DNA of 64,000 bases from contig JAYJMM010000114.1 in NCBI GenBank assembly GCA_037349105.1, positions 930,001 to 994,000 on the forward strand. Direction: 5' to 3'. This stretch comes from Limnomonas spitsbergensis (taxonomy: Eukaryota; Chlorophyta; Chlorophyceae; Chlamydomonadales). Every line of letters begins with the position of its first letter. Positions within the stretch are counted from its first letter, which is position 1. Below, piece by piece: positions 54,601 through 64,000 of the stretch. Both the position numbers and the translations under genes were made by a program. The notes below the pieces were generated by a model. It had not been told where the DNA came from. It did no database searches and was given only the letters and a program-made list of their open reading frames with translations.

Positions 54601-56905
54601 AGCGGTTATCTGGGCACACAGGTGCGCTGCGGGGGGGCGGGACCATGGACTGGAGTGGCGGGTGTCCTGGGTCTTCTCGCTGGGTCTTTGCAGTTTTCTA
54701 CTTTGTCTCATGGACTGGAGAGGCTACCCTGTGGTCAGGCTGTCCACCGGTTTAATTTTACGCTACACCCCATGCAACTGGGACTAGTTTATTTCCCACA
54801 CTATATATTAAAAAAAACTGTAGATTTGCCTTGCCTTCCCCCTTATTAACTTTGTTTGGGGTTGAGGGATCCATGCATTTACCTAAGTCGATTGTCGATG
54901 CCAGTTTTCAGTCAGAAATTAAGAGTTTTTGTCGACAGTTTGCCCTGAGGGCAGCATTAAAAGAAACCATTTTTTGATGCCCGAGGGAAGGCAAATCGAA
55001 TCTACGGGGTCCTGTAATTTTGATTAGGCAAGCTAGTAAAAGGCATGTACATAGCCCTTCACGTGCTCGCCCTCTCTGTGCTGGTGTGACTGTGGACATG
55101 GACATCAGTGCAAAAAGACGCATCCCCAGTGGGCGTCTCATATGTTGCACCACGCAGGTCAGGGCAGGGACTGAAACCTAAACCCAAAAGCCAAAACCCT
55201 AACAGAGCGCTGCGGACCGATGTTGGGACACTGCTGCGGACTAGGGAGGGGCTGAATCACATCGGTCACGTTATATATCTGCTCTGTTGCTCTGGCGAGC
55301 TGCCGCACGAGCTTGTTCTGCGTCCGGTTGGCTGCCGCAGGTGGGCCTCATGGGTGTGGTGGTCAAGGTGCGCGCGACCCGCAACAACCAGACGGTGGAG
55401 TTCCCGGTCATCCTCTCCCACCACTGGGATGACTGGCGGGTGGTCGCGGTCGCGTCGGTCGGGCCGCCGCTGCTGTTCCTTGCGGCCTCGCGGCTCGTGG
55501 TGCGACCGCTGCTCGCGTGGAGCAGGGCGCGGGCGGCACGGCTGGCGCGCGAGGAGCACGCCGAGGAGGTCGGCGTCGGGCTGCGGGCGGCTGCCTCGGA
55601 GCGCCTGCTGCTCGCGCCCGTCGCCGTGCGCAAGGCGCGAGCGGAGGCGGCGCGCTGCACCGCCGCTCCCCCGAGCGGACTGGTGGTGCTGGACGCAGCC
55701 TATGGAGTCATCTCGTCATACACGGAGGCCGTCGCCCTGGAGCAGCGGCAGCAGCAGCAGCAGGGCGGCATTTCAGGTGGCGCGGCAGCTGCCCCGCCAA
55801 GCTCTGTGGGAGGCGCAGGCTCCGACGCTGGGCCTGCCACTACAGCAGCTGCCCCTAATGCGAACGCTGCCGCTTCCGAGACGCCCTCCGTCCTACCGCT
55901 TGTGCCTCAGTGGGTGCGTGTCACTGAGGCACTGCAGTACCTCGTCGTGGATTCGCGCCTCGTGTTGCATCCGGGAGTATGCAAGGTGCGTCAAGGAAGG
56001 CCAGAGAGGCTTGGGAAGGGGACTCAAACGACCCCCACGGGGTCTATCCCCAGAAACTTCTGCGGCCCTGAGCAAACAGGGCTTTGGGGGGATGGGCCCG
56101 GGGGGAGATTTATAGCCCCCTTGGCCAGGGAGGCTCAGGTGGCAGGCTGCGTAGATTAAAGAGTGAGTTGGCTCTGACCCCTGTCCATCCTGTCCTTGCT
56201 CATTTGCCTGCTTCCTGGGGACCTGCGTACTCACTCGCTCCCCCTTAACCTGCGTCCCCTCTCGCTCCCCCTTGACCTGCGTCCTCTCCGCCCCCTCCTG
56301 ATCTGCGTCCCCTCCCGCCCCCTCTTGATCTGCGTCCCCTCCCGCCCCCTCTTGATCTGCCTGTCAATCCTGTTCTTCAGGCCGGCCTCATGGCGTTCTG
56401 CGACCCCGCCCCGGGCGTGACGGGCAAGCAGCTGTATGTGGCCTACCTGGATGGCGCGACAGGCACCGTCCGCGAGGTGCTGATTGACGACCTTGGAGGC
56501 CTGATGCTACCTGCTGGCAGCAGAGCGGCGGGCGTCCCCAGCGCATCTGGGGCGGGAGCAGAGCGGGCCTCGGCTGCGCAGGGCACTGGCACCTCGATAC
56601 CATCGACGGGGACCGGGGATTCACAGGCGAGGAAAGGCACGGCTGCGAGGCCGCATCGCTCGTCGCCGCCGGGCGGCATCGATCTCATGAACGAGACCGA
56701 CGAGGCGATGTCTGGAGGGGCATGGGGGGCAGGCGCCGCCGTGTCGTCTCAAGCGCAGCATGCGATAGTGGATGACGTCGGGCGCAGGGAGCGGCTGCTG
56801 CGGCGCGGCGCCGAGTGCCTGGGGCTTGAGTTCCAGGCCTTGTTGGCGGGTGTAAGGGACAGCGCCGCTGCTGCTGCTGCTGCTGCTGGGCGGCAAGCAA
56901 GCTGA
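48686..56905 (+). CDS. DNAJC11: DNAJC11-like mitochondrial J-domain protein
   Basis: DNAJC11 is a J-protein associated with the MICOS/SAM complex that shapes mitochondrial cristae. Well-supported exons: 48686-48925, 49883-49923, 50670-50877, 51205-51411, 53284-53400, 54535-54621, 55341-55985, 56381-56905 (stop TGA). A small exon at 52368-52414 is possible, and at least one exon lies in 52002-52324 with unsettled limits. The J domain is at residues about 11-73, with H38-P39-D40, [13 protein letters not shown] and [24 protein letters not shown] follows. The central part ([33 protein letters not shown]) corresponds to the beta-strand-rich region. A hydrophobic segment ([19 protein letters not shown]) and a DUF3395-type C-terminus ([27 protein letters not shown]) close the protein, with low-complexity A/G/Q insertions. 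The order matches the human protein end to end. Confidence 0.88.
51406..51752 (+). repeat. Array of the exon 4 3' edge plus donor in DNAJC11 intron 4
   Basis: The real junction is GGGCTTCAG|GTGGGTGTGCAT at 51411/51412. About seven further copies (GGGCTTCAGGTTGGTGTGCA, some GGCTCCAGG) occur near 51464, 51505, 51548, 51594, 51637, 51683 and 51719. They alternate with telomere-like GGGTTTAGGGTTAAGGG. Every copy keeps the GT. Confidence 0.9.
52044..52200 (+). repeat. 51-bp tandem repeat next to an undefined DNAJC11 exon
   Basis: CTGCCAGCTCATSACCTTCC recurs at about 52047, 52097 and 52148 with TTGCCTGTTGACCATACC. It overlaps the region where one DNAJC11 exon must lie. Confidence 0.8.
52608..52682. 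repeat. Short hairpin with about 24-bp arms
   Basis: AAGCCTTGTCTTTAGTTACT and, inverted, AAGGCCTTGTATTTAGTTAC pair with one or two mismatches around a 20-nt loop, inside a DNAJC11 intron. It is either a tiny foldback element or a small-RNA-like hairpin. Confidence 0.75.
52835..53283. repeat. C-rich tandem duplication in DNAJC11 intron
   Basis: CCCCAGCCCCCTGCCTGC, CCCATGTTYCTCAYCCCG and CTTRGTTCACYCCCCAGC each occur in two blocks (52925-53040 and 53110-53235). Open frames here encode Pro-rich repeats and are not separate genes. (CA)n lies at about 52790-52812. Confidence 0.75.
53339..53900 (+). repeat. Tandem copies of the 3' part of DNAJC11 exon 7 with donor
   Basis: The exon end TCACGGCCCTGTCAGCGAGG ... 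GTG|GTAAGTGCAG (donor 53401) is repeated at 53643-53735 (ACGGCCCTGTCAGTGCGG ... AAGG|GTGAGTGTAG) and 53749-53812 (CACGACCCTGT ... CATGG|GTGAGTGCAG). A fragment is at 53849 (CGCGGCCCTGCCAGCC). The second copy would encode [19 protein letters not shown] against [19 protein letters not shown] in the exon. Both full copies have a GTGAGT donor and an upstream CATGCAG that could act as acceptor. Confidence 0.85.
53428..53617. mobile_element. hAT-type MITE, copy 3, with neighbouring empty site
   Basis: A 190-bp element, flanked by CATAGGAG (53420-53427) and CACAGGAG (53618-53625). It carries GACTCAGCTACTTGTCAGC and GGCCGGCCC. The adjacent tandem copy at 53712-53745 reads CTTGCAGCATAGGAGGGTAA without an insert, which is the pre-insertion state. 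Confidence 0.85.
54120..54230. repeat. Telomere-like tract with TGTAGCTGA motifs
   Basis: GATGTAGCTGAGTTGTAGC, TGATGCACCCTTAACCC, TAACCCTAAACTAGG, then the same TGTAGCTGA block again. Lies in a DNAJC11 intron. Confidence 0.7.
54890..55010 (+). repeat. Dispersed repeat family Z, best copy
   Basis: GTTTTTGTCGACAGTTTGCC, CTGAGGGCAG and GAGGGAAGGCAAATCGAATC; matches 6180-6270 (inverse) and 8755-8850. Lies in a DNAJC11 intron. Confidence 0.6.
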
Positions 56906-58109
56906 GCTCACAGGGGGTGGGTAAAGGTGCTGTTTTCTTACCGCGGATGAGACGGGAATGCAAGTTCACCTGTGCTTGACTTTTGAGTAGCCTAGCTGGA
57001 GATCAGCCATGCCTTAAATAAACCTGAGGCTGATACAGATAGCTTGGGTCGAACGCAGTCGCTCTGACATTTGACCACTGAGTCTAGGAAACATAACATG
57101 GACACATTGACAGCGTTGTTTTGGAGGCTGAATGGGGGTATTGGGATGCATTGAACTGGTGACTTGTCACGAGGGGCTTTCCTGGGGCTGTTGTCAAAGA
57201 GATTGCAAAGTGCCATTTAGATTGGAGCACCAGCCACGCCTTGATCTGCAGTGACCTGTCTCTGCTGGCCAGGGGCAATCCATCATCACCGCTTTCCGTG
57301 ATTGGTGGCTTGGGCAATGACAGTCCACCTCTGAGCCATGCTGCAAAGGCCCGGCCGCGCGGGTGCCCGACTGTCTGGTTGGGAGGAAAGTATGCTTAAG
57401 GCTTGAGTGGCTTCATGGTGGAAGTTTATGGGGGATTCTGGGACCTAGCTGGTTTTTTTCTCGTGAAGTTTGTACCTTTCTTGGTTAACTCCACCGTAGG
57501 TACGAGTCCCATGCGCTTTCTGGCTTAATTTACAGCACGGGCGCTCGGTGAATATGTGCAATGGTCCTAATTTTTTAAATTTGGCCAGTCTCCTTCATGT
57601 TCCGTTCTTGATGCCGTAACGTGTGGTTGCTTGTTGACCATAAATCCCTCGCACAGTAAATTCCTAAATTGCGAAGGTCGGAAGCAGGGGTCGGTCGGAA
57701 GCAATTTCTTCATGAGCGTGCTACATCAGCCATTGCGCTCTGCTCAAAATCTGTGTCAGGAATCCAATATGTCAGCTCACCCACTCACTAGGCTGCGGTT
57801 TCAGAGTCCAGCTGACTGGTAAATTAAAGTTGCCCTCGGTTATGGAATTGTGAGGGGGTGTCAGCCACGGTTCGTTGCACATTTCTTCGATGTTGGGAGT
57901 TGACCTTTTTGCCCCTCCCTCTCGTCCAGGCTCAATCTGGGGCTAGATGTTTCACTATTTGGGTATTTGAAGATTGCGAAAGAGGTTAAATTTGTTGAAT
58001 GAACAAAAAAAGAAAACGCCCGAGCGTGCCATTCTAAGCACTTCGTTGAAATGTTTTGTGACTGAGACAGATTTACCAAAGGCTGGGTTCCGGAGGCAGG
58101 GGGTCCAAC
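56906..58109. other. 3' flank of DNAJC11 gene; LINE-tail fragment
   Basis: No gene. 57336-57368 (minus) reads GGGCACCCGCGCGGCCGGGCC, a diverged piece of the LINE tail, given here as two joined short blocks. Confidence 0.4.
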
Positions 58110-59392
58110 TAAGAGGCGATTCACACCGGCGAACCGAATGTGGCAGTTGGTCCAAGCGAACCCACGCTATCTCGCGTTCTCAATCCGACCGCTGGAGACC
58201 GATTCACACCAGATATATTCTCCAAAGTATCAAAAAATCCTCTTCCTTCCAAGATGGGACATTCTAATGATTCCATTGCTACTTGTTGTTGTCGCGAGTC
58301 TACATCGTACCACTTTGATCGCCGTCATTGCTTGGGCCTTCCTGACTGAACTGATTGACATCTCTGAGGCGCCAGGCAGGATAACGTGGGCTTTGCACAT
58401 GACATCTGACTTCTTCACTTTTCTGGGACCAAACCTCCCTTCTGCATAGGTTCAGTATATGCCTTATAGGACCGACTATCTCCAGCATGTGTGCATTCAG
58501 ATACATCCCAGCCTATGGCCGCGGCGGCTTGGTACAGCATGCATGCCCTGCTGCTAGGAATACTTTCACATGTCCAATTCAGATAAACCCCAGCCCATGG
58601 CCGTGGCTTGGTGCAGCAGGCATGCCATGTTGCCATGACTAATTTTACCATGTCCAACACAGATCCATCACGGCCTTTGGTTGTGGCTTGGTGCAGCTTG
58701 CATGCCTTGCTGCTGCGAACAATTTTACATGTCAAATTCAGAAACATTCCGGCCTATGGCCGTGGCTTGGGGCAGCAGGCTTGCCATGATGCAAGGACTC
58801 ATGCAAGATTCCATGCAGAGCTGCATGGAGCCATAGCAATCAACTCACTTTTCTTCTTCAGTGCCTTGTTGACCTTTGCTGCAACATACCGCCACTTGCT
58901 CTCAATTTGATAGCATGTTCATCATCAGTCATCGCCTAGCCTAAGCACCAGGCAAGTAATAAGCCGAACTGACAACACACACCTCGGCCTAGTGGTGTAA
59001 CGTCATTGCCACACCTCGGCTACAAGCCTCCTTTTCGCCTTCCGTTTCTCATTCGACAGTGCCCTCTCCGCACCCTTCTCCGTCTGCTGTCGGTCACGTT
59101 TATTAGCCCTTTCTACATCGGGCGTAACCATAACTACGGATGCTCTCGGCCACACGATAAAGAGGCGGCAGGACGGAGAAAGGGAAAATATAGGGGCGAA
59201 CGCAGATGGCCTTCGGGAATCGCCAATGTGGCGAAAGTGGCCGACGCGAAATGAATCTGGCTCAAAATGCCATATTCAGTTGGCGTCGCCAATCCGGCTC
59301 CAAAGTGGTTGTTTTGGCGAAGCGAACCCATGCCACTTTCGGAGCGAAAGTGACCAATCTGACCAATCCGACCCGGTGTGAATCGCCTCTAA
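58110..59392. mobile_element. Non-autonomous PIF/Harbinger-like element
   Basis: The element spans 58113-59389 (1277 bp). Perfect 17-bp terminal inverted repeats GAGGCGATTCACACCGG are flanked on both sides by TAA (58110-58112 and 59390-59392). A 3-bp TWA/TAA duplication is typical of PIF/Harbinger. Subterminal parts also match in inverse orientation (CGAACCCACGC against CGAACCCATGC). The 103-codon frame at 58138-58449 has hydrophobic stretches but no DDE transposase. A four-unit repeat (58500-58800) and a LINE-tail scrap (58984-59011) lie inside. Confidence 0.75.
58500..58800. repeat. 83-bp tandem repeat, 4 copies
   Basis: GCCTATGGCCGYGGCTTGG recurs near 58509, 58595, 58675 and 58752, each with GCAGCAGGCATGCC-like sequence and TTTTACATGTCCAATTCAG. 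Confidence 0.8.
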
Positions 59393-60222
59393 GCCAAAAG
59401 TTACCGTTTTTAGGTTGGGGTTGTTGGCTATCTCGCCCCCCTCCCCCCCTTGTAGCTTGGAAGCCTATCATGACAATTGAAGGGAAAAGGAAAGATGACC
59501 GCCAGCTGATCTTGCACGAACTTTATCGAGCAGGCAACATATATGTGCAGCAGCAGGCAACCTTTCTTCGATTGTGAGTACGCGAACTAGAGCGAGCCGT
59601 ATCAGGGCGCTGTCAGAAGATCTTGCCATCGTTGCGTACCTTTGAGCATCAGAAATAAACTAAGTGGCATCATTGCATGTGCGTGTATTGTATATAGCCT
59701 TCCGTTTCTTCTAATATGTTCGGGGTGAGCCTGGGAACAACTAACGCTCGGGATATTCCGTGTTACATACAGCCAGGCAGAAGTCCCAACGATCCAGCCC
59801 GCTGCCTGCTGACAAGTCGTGGACGGACGACGTCGCAGCGTTTCATTGCTTGAATTGCACAACGTTTTAGTGTATGGCCTGTGTGACACGGTGTGCCTTA
59901 CTGTGTGACACTGGGCTTCATCGTTTCCTCCACTTGGCAACTCCTTTTCTTTGATTGATGCACCGCACGTACCACGCATGCATACATACAACCGGTGGTC
60001 TGATTGCTGCTATCTAGTTTGGTGTGCATGAGAGTGCGGGACGCACACACCGCTGCATCCAAAACACCCGATCCCGTTACATCTTGCAACCTTCCACCGT
60101 GCCCCAAATAACCCCCCATGAACAACTAAGGCGTATCCCAAGTAAACCGCTTCATCCCCGGTCCCCGCAGACCTGCCCAAGAGCTCCACGGCTTCCGGCA
60201 CTTTACGACAAGCACAAGCACG
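59393..60222. promoter_or_regulatory. Upstream region of the pherophorin gene
   Basis: No other gene seen. TGTGTGACAC motifs are duplicated near 59880 and 59905. No TATA box was assigned. Confidence 0.35.
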
Positions 60223-62982
60223 ATGGCCTACTACGCCTCAAACATAAGGGCAGCAGCATGCCTGGTGATCGTCATGGCCTTAGGATCCTTCACCGCAGCG
60301 GCTGAGCAGCGCAAGATCGATGAGACCTTCCCGTACCACCGCTGCTCTGGTTCTGCCGCCTCATCCCTCCCTTACGAGTTGACTCCACCTGCTGAGGCCA
60401 CTCTGGGCAACACAACCATGTACTGCATGACGCTAACCTTCAAGGGCGACCAATCCAATGCAAGCACCTGCTACAACCTGCTGGCCACCACCAGAGGCAC
60501 ACGCCTGATCATGGGTAGTGTGGGTGAGTTGCCATTCTTCTGACGACGTGACCATTACCCGTGCTGTTTCCTGAACCCTCGCACCCCTGCGTACGAAGTT
60601 TTCTTTCTCTCGCTCTCGACGATTCCTGCTGCACCATTCATTGGACTGCACAGCGCCAGCGACAAAGACCATGGTGAATCTGCCCCCACTCTGTGAAAAC
60701 CCCTAGGGGCAGCCATTGAGCCAACGCACTTGTAAATGTAGACCCTACCTGTGTACGGTACCTGAACTGACCTGCAGTCTTACAGAAAACCAGCAATTAC
60801 CAGTAACACACTCTCAGTGTCAGGTGCTTGCTCTCCCGCCATGACGCCCAGCCTCTTCGTCTAGCCACATGCCTCCATTCAAGCACTCAAGGAATTAAGC
60901 ACCTGGAGATGTTATGAATATCATATTGTGAAACAGGTCGCGTGTCATGTGCGCCCTCCTGCAGACGCGGCCTGCGAGAATGCCTTTGACCCTAAGGACG
61001 GCATTTATATCGACGGCCAGGTCAAGTCTTCCAGCGTCGAGTGGCTCAACTACCCCACAGGATCAGCTATCAAGTTATACAACATGGTAATCACTCCAGC
61101 CATGTCAGGATCGACCATATGCATTAAGACCAAGGCCAAGACCTGCCCGACCATGCGCCAGTTCTTTGAGACCTGGCAGGGACCCTTCTACTTCCCTATC
61201 AACTATGCAGTGGAGAGCGATTCGCCGCCTGTCTGCTGCCCAGTCAACATGCCCCCTCCTCCATCACCGCCCCCTCCTCCATCTCCTCATCCCCCACCTC
61301 CACCGTTGCCTCCACCCCCCTCACCCCCACCCCCTCATCCTCCCTCCCCTCCCTCATCCCCCAAAGCCCCCTCCTCCCCCCCCTCCTAAGCCTCCCCCTC
61401 CCCCTCCGTCCTCCCCCTCCGCCCAGGCCCCCTCCGCCTCCGCCTGTCTGCCAGGTTTGCGTGGATTTCTGCGTCTCAAGGGCGCCCACAAACCCTGAGC
61501 AGCCCCCCTATCCCACACTGACCCGGTGTGCCTCACTTGTCAATTACATGAACGCTTACAGCATGGACGTCCTGGGACACTCTGATCTCCAGTTTACATG
61601 CTCGCTGTCGAAGAAACCGGGCTTCTGCACATCACTCAGCATGTGCCACAGGCTCCTTGGAAACCACCACTGTGTGCGGCAGCTTGGTGCCTGGCTCCGC
61701 TTTAGCGGTAAGCAGAAGCCGCATGAGTTTCTTTTTCCGGCCACTAGTCTACCTTTGATGGGCCGCCACGCCGCCGCCAAAGGCCTGATTAGGCTCAAAC
61801 CTGGACCGGGCTATGACTGGTGGCCAGAGCAGCAAGGCTAGCCACAAAGGGGGCCTCCAGCCAGCGGCCTGAATGTAGCTGACATGTAGCTCAGTCACGA
61901 AAAAATAAGCACTGCCGCATGTGATGAATGACGTGGATGAACGGAAAGGCACAAGTTATGCCCTGGCAGTGACAGGTCGGTACTGTTGCACCTCGAACAA
62001 AAAGGCCAGGGAGTTTGCTTCAATTGACGCATCAGCATGCATTTGGATTGTCGGTGCTCAGCTATGTCAATTATGTTACTCAACCGACACTCGTCGAGGC
62101 TTCCTTTATAAGGCCTTTATGAGAACCTTGAATGACCTCGAATGCTAGATACGGTTGGCGATGGTAATCCTGGACAACCTTGGCTTTCAAATGGCAACCA
62201 TGGCTTTCGAATGACAACCTTTCAAATGACAATCTTTCAAATGTCAACCTTGGCTTCCAATGCATCAAAAGCATGTGGGTGTGAGTGTTGCAAGACCATC
62301 CGATGCTCAACATTGGAGATTTCCGGTCTCGCTCAGCATGCATGAGAGAGCGGGTGCCGTTTTGCAGGCCTGTACCCTATATTCTGCAATCTGTGACTAC
62401 ATGGCTGTGTCCCGCAACCCCCCTGCTGCAATCTGTGACTACATGGCTGTGTCCTGCAGTGTTTGACTGCATGGCTGTACCTTCCCCTCACAGGCATTGC
62501 AGTGCAGCATTGGGTACGGCCAATACAGCTGTGGCACAGCCATGGTTGTGGTCGGGTCCTGCGGCTGCCTAGTTGAAGATGCATCCAAGGCTTGCCAGGA
62601 CTACAATCCGCCTCCTCCGTCCTCTCCTTCTCCTCCTCCTCATCCCCCCTCGCCTCCTCCCCCTCCTCCCTCTCCCCCCGATCCACCCCCCCCTCCCCCC
62701 CCTCCTCCTCCCCCTCCCCCACCCCCACCCGCATGCGAAATATGTGTCGAGTTCTGTGTCCCCAAGCCCCCCAACGACCCCACCCAGCCCCCACGCCCAA
62801 CCGCATCCACCTGCAGCACCCTGGCTAGCTACATGCACGAATATAGTAAAAGCATGATCGGGTCGATGTTCAAGTGCACGTCGTCTCCGCCCGGGATACC
62901 CAGCTGTGTCAAGGTCTGCGCCAAGGGCTCTTACTACACCAACATCGTTTGCAGGAGCTTCAAGCCAAGCTCGTCCCTGTTG
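60223..62982 (+). CDS. Pherophorin-like extracellular-matrix glycoprotein (with a frame break)
   Basis: Pherophorins are secreted hydroxyproline-rich glycoproteins of the volvocalean cell wall. Exon 60223-60523 starts MAYYASNIRAAACLVIVMAL, a signal peptide to about residue 27, then FPYHRCSG and glycosylation sites NTT and NAS. Exon 60965 onward joins in phase (DAACENAFDPKDGIYIDGQ) and enters a Pro-rich spacer (PPPPSPPPPPSPHPPPP) ending in a stop at 61387-61389. The second domain (VCQVCVDFCVSRAPTNPEQP) continues in another frame to a donor at 61708. Hence one base is lost, or two gained, in the C-rich tract near 61378: a true frameshift or an assembly error. A further exon (about 62494-62982) gives YGQYSCGTAMVVVGSCGC, a second Pro spacer, and a repeat of the domain (CEICVEFCVPKPPNDPTQP) up to a GTGAGA donor. 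Later exons probably lie beyond the window. The 62494 acceptor phase does not fit, so that boundary is unsure. Confidence 0.8.
61727..61914. mobile_element. hAT-type MITE, copy 4 (pherophorin intron)
   Basis: A 188-bp element with GAATGTAGCTGACATGTAGC and CAGTCACGAAAAAATAAGC at its right end. CCGCATGA and CCGCATGT flank it (61719-61726 and 61915-61922; 7 of 8). The left end lacks the CAGT of the other copies. It starts only 19 bp after the intron donor. Confidence 0.75.
62375..62470. repeat. Short tandem repeat in pherophorin intron
   Basis: CTGCAATCTGTGACTACATG followed by GCTGTGTCC occurs twice (62384 and 62426), with a diverged third unit at 62460, just before the presumed acceptor at 62493. 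Confidence 0.75.
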
Positions 62983-64000
62983 GTGAGAACGGGGTCTCCA
63001 GCCATGAGGGCCTTTGATATGTCGGGAGTATAATGATGGCGGGGTGGTATGGGGAGGTAGTTTAGGGTGGCGGGGGGTACGGCAGGGTACGGGCAGGGGG
63101 GGAGGGAGGGGAATGGGTGGTACAGGAGGTTAGGAGGGGGGAACGGGAGAGTCCGGGGAGTTCCTGGGGAGGGGCTCCGTGTCTCATGGGTGGTCGGTGT
63201 CGCCAAGATCACCCAACAGGCTTTGATCCTTACCTGCCTTTCATGTTTCTATAAGAAACCATCAATCAAACAATATTTTGACATACCAGATCATCCACAC
63301 GTGTATCTGTCCCGTTGCTGTCAGAGATTTTACTGTCTATTTGAATTTGCCAAGTTAGCTTTCGGTTAACGGTAGCTAACCCAACATCAGATTAACACAG
63401 ATGTGGCGACAACAACACCTTGCATGCATACAAGTTATCTCTGCCATCCATGTCTACAGTTAGACCTACCGTGACCATGTGTGTGTGTGTGTCAGTGTGT
63501 GTGTGACCGCTAGAAGCTTGACCCCCCCCTCCCCCTCCCGCTGTCCCTCTCCCCCACGTTACCTGCTGAGGGCTGACGAGCCTCGCGTCAAAGGGATTTC
63601 TCCCCAGCCCGTCAGGCCCGCTGCATACCGGCTTCAAGTGCACATTAAGTCATAACATGGGGAGCCTCTGATGAGCGCCGAGATCCGCTCAACGTACTCA
63701 CGGCCGCTGATCCTGCGGTTGTGGGCTACATTCAAATTATAAATTTGAACGTCAGGCAACGGTGTCAAAAAGCCGCTCAGTTCTGTGCTATAGGGGCGTT
63801 TCGCTCAATCTACTCGCCGTCGCTGGTTCTGAGGCTACCAGTGTCATTCAAACTTCAAATTTCCAAGTTGAATTCCGTCCAGGTGCTTGACGATGGGGCT
63901 CAGCTCCGTACCCCCCACAGTCTACGACCCTCCCAGTGTCTGTCCCCAGCGGCCCTCACCCCCCAGTAGTGACCTTCACACCTCCCCCCCCTAGTAGTGA
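62983..64000. other. Presumed intron or 3' part of pherophorin locus; no exon recognised
   Basis: G-rich tract at 63040-63180, (GT)n at 63478-63506 and a diverged tandem duplication at about 63675-63900 (CGCTCAACGTACTC against CGCTCAATCTACTC, each followed by ATTCAAA...AAATTT). No further Cys-rich pherophorin exon could be found before the window ends. Confidence 0.4.

Noticed and set aside
61354..61536. Gly-rich minus-strand proteins at 61244-61536
   Set aside because: Complement of the pherophorin Pro-rich spacer.

Overview
This is eukaryotic nuclear DNA, almost certainly from a green alga of the Chlamydomonadales (volvocalean group). The reasons are a pherophorin gene (an extracellular-matrix family of this order), TTTAGGG-type telomere-like repeats, intron-rich genes with G+C-rich exons, and a heavy load of satellites, LINE, SINE, hAT-like and Ty3/gypsy remnants. 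A genus cannot be fixed by eye; the dispersed-repeat style recalls Haematococcus, but that is a guess.

Layout. 0-25 kb is mostly accessory DNA: a decayed Ty3/gypsy 3' end with a PHD finger and a methyltransferase-like domain (0.4-2.2 kb), foldback arrays (5.8-6.7 kb), a tandem array leading into an unrecognised candidate gene (7.1-8.6 kb), a quiet stretch, a 1.06-kb near-perfect inverted repeat (13.2-14.3 kb), LINE remnants, three adjoining satellite arrays (15.6-17.8 kb), and a LINE tail split by a 1.25-kb hAT-like insertion with a perfect 8-bp target duplication (21.8-23.1 kb). Five recognisable genes follow: a Cys-based protein phosphatase (25.57-28.16 kb, +), mitochondrial HSP60 (29.67-39.68 kb, -; 14 exons, 569 aa), CCR4-NOT subunit NOT2 (42.89-45.62 kb, +; 4 exons, 599 aa), a DNAJC11-like J-protein of mitochondria (48.69-56.91 kb, +) and a pherophorin-like matrix glycoprotein (60.22 kb to near the window end, +). 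HSP60 and NOT2 are divergent, about 3.2 kb apart, with a 10-bp minisatellite between them. HSP60 and DNAJC11 both act in mitochondrial proteostasis or membrane organisation; otherwise the genes look like independent housekeeping or matrix loci, not a pathway cluster.

The most striking property is in the introns. At about ten splice junctions in at least four genes, the exon edge together with its donor or acceptor has been copied in tandem into the neighbouring intron (2 to about 17 copies), commonly mixed with telomere-like CCCTAAA/TTTAGGG motifs. Examples are HSP60 exons 6, 7, 8, 9 and 11, the last phosphatase exon, DNAJC11 exons 4 and 7, NOT2 exon 4, and the array in front of the candidate exon at 7584. 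Four short hAT-type MITEs with 8-bp target duplications also all lie in introns. A second theme is a LINE 3' tail that is shared by a tRNA-headed SINE. Exon limits were derived from splice consensus, reading phase and protein-family conservation; no search or transcript data were used.
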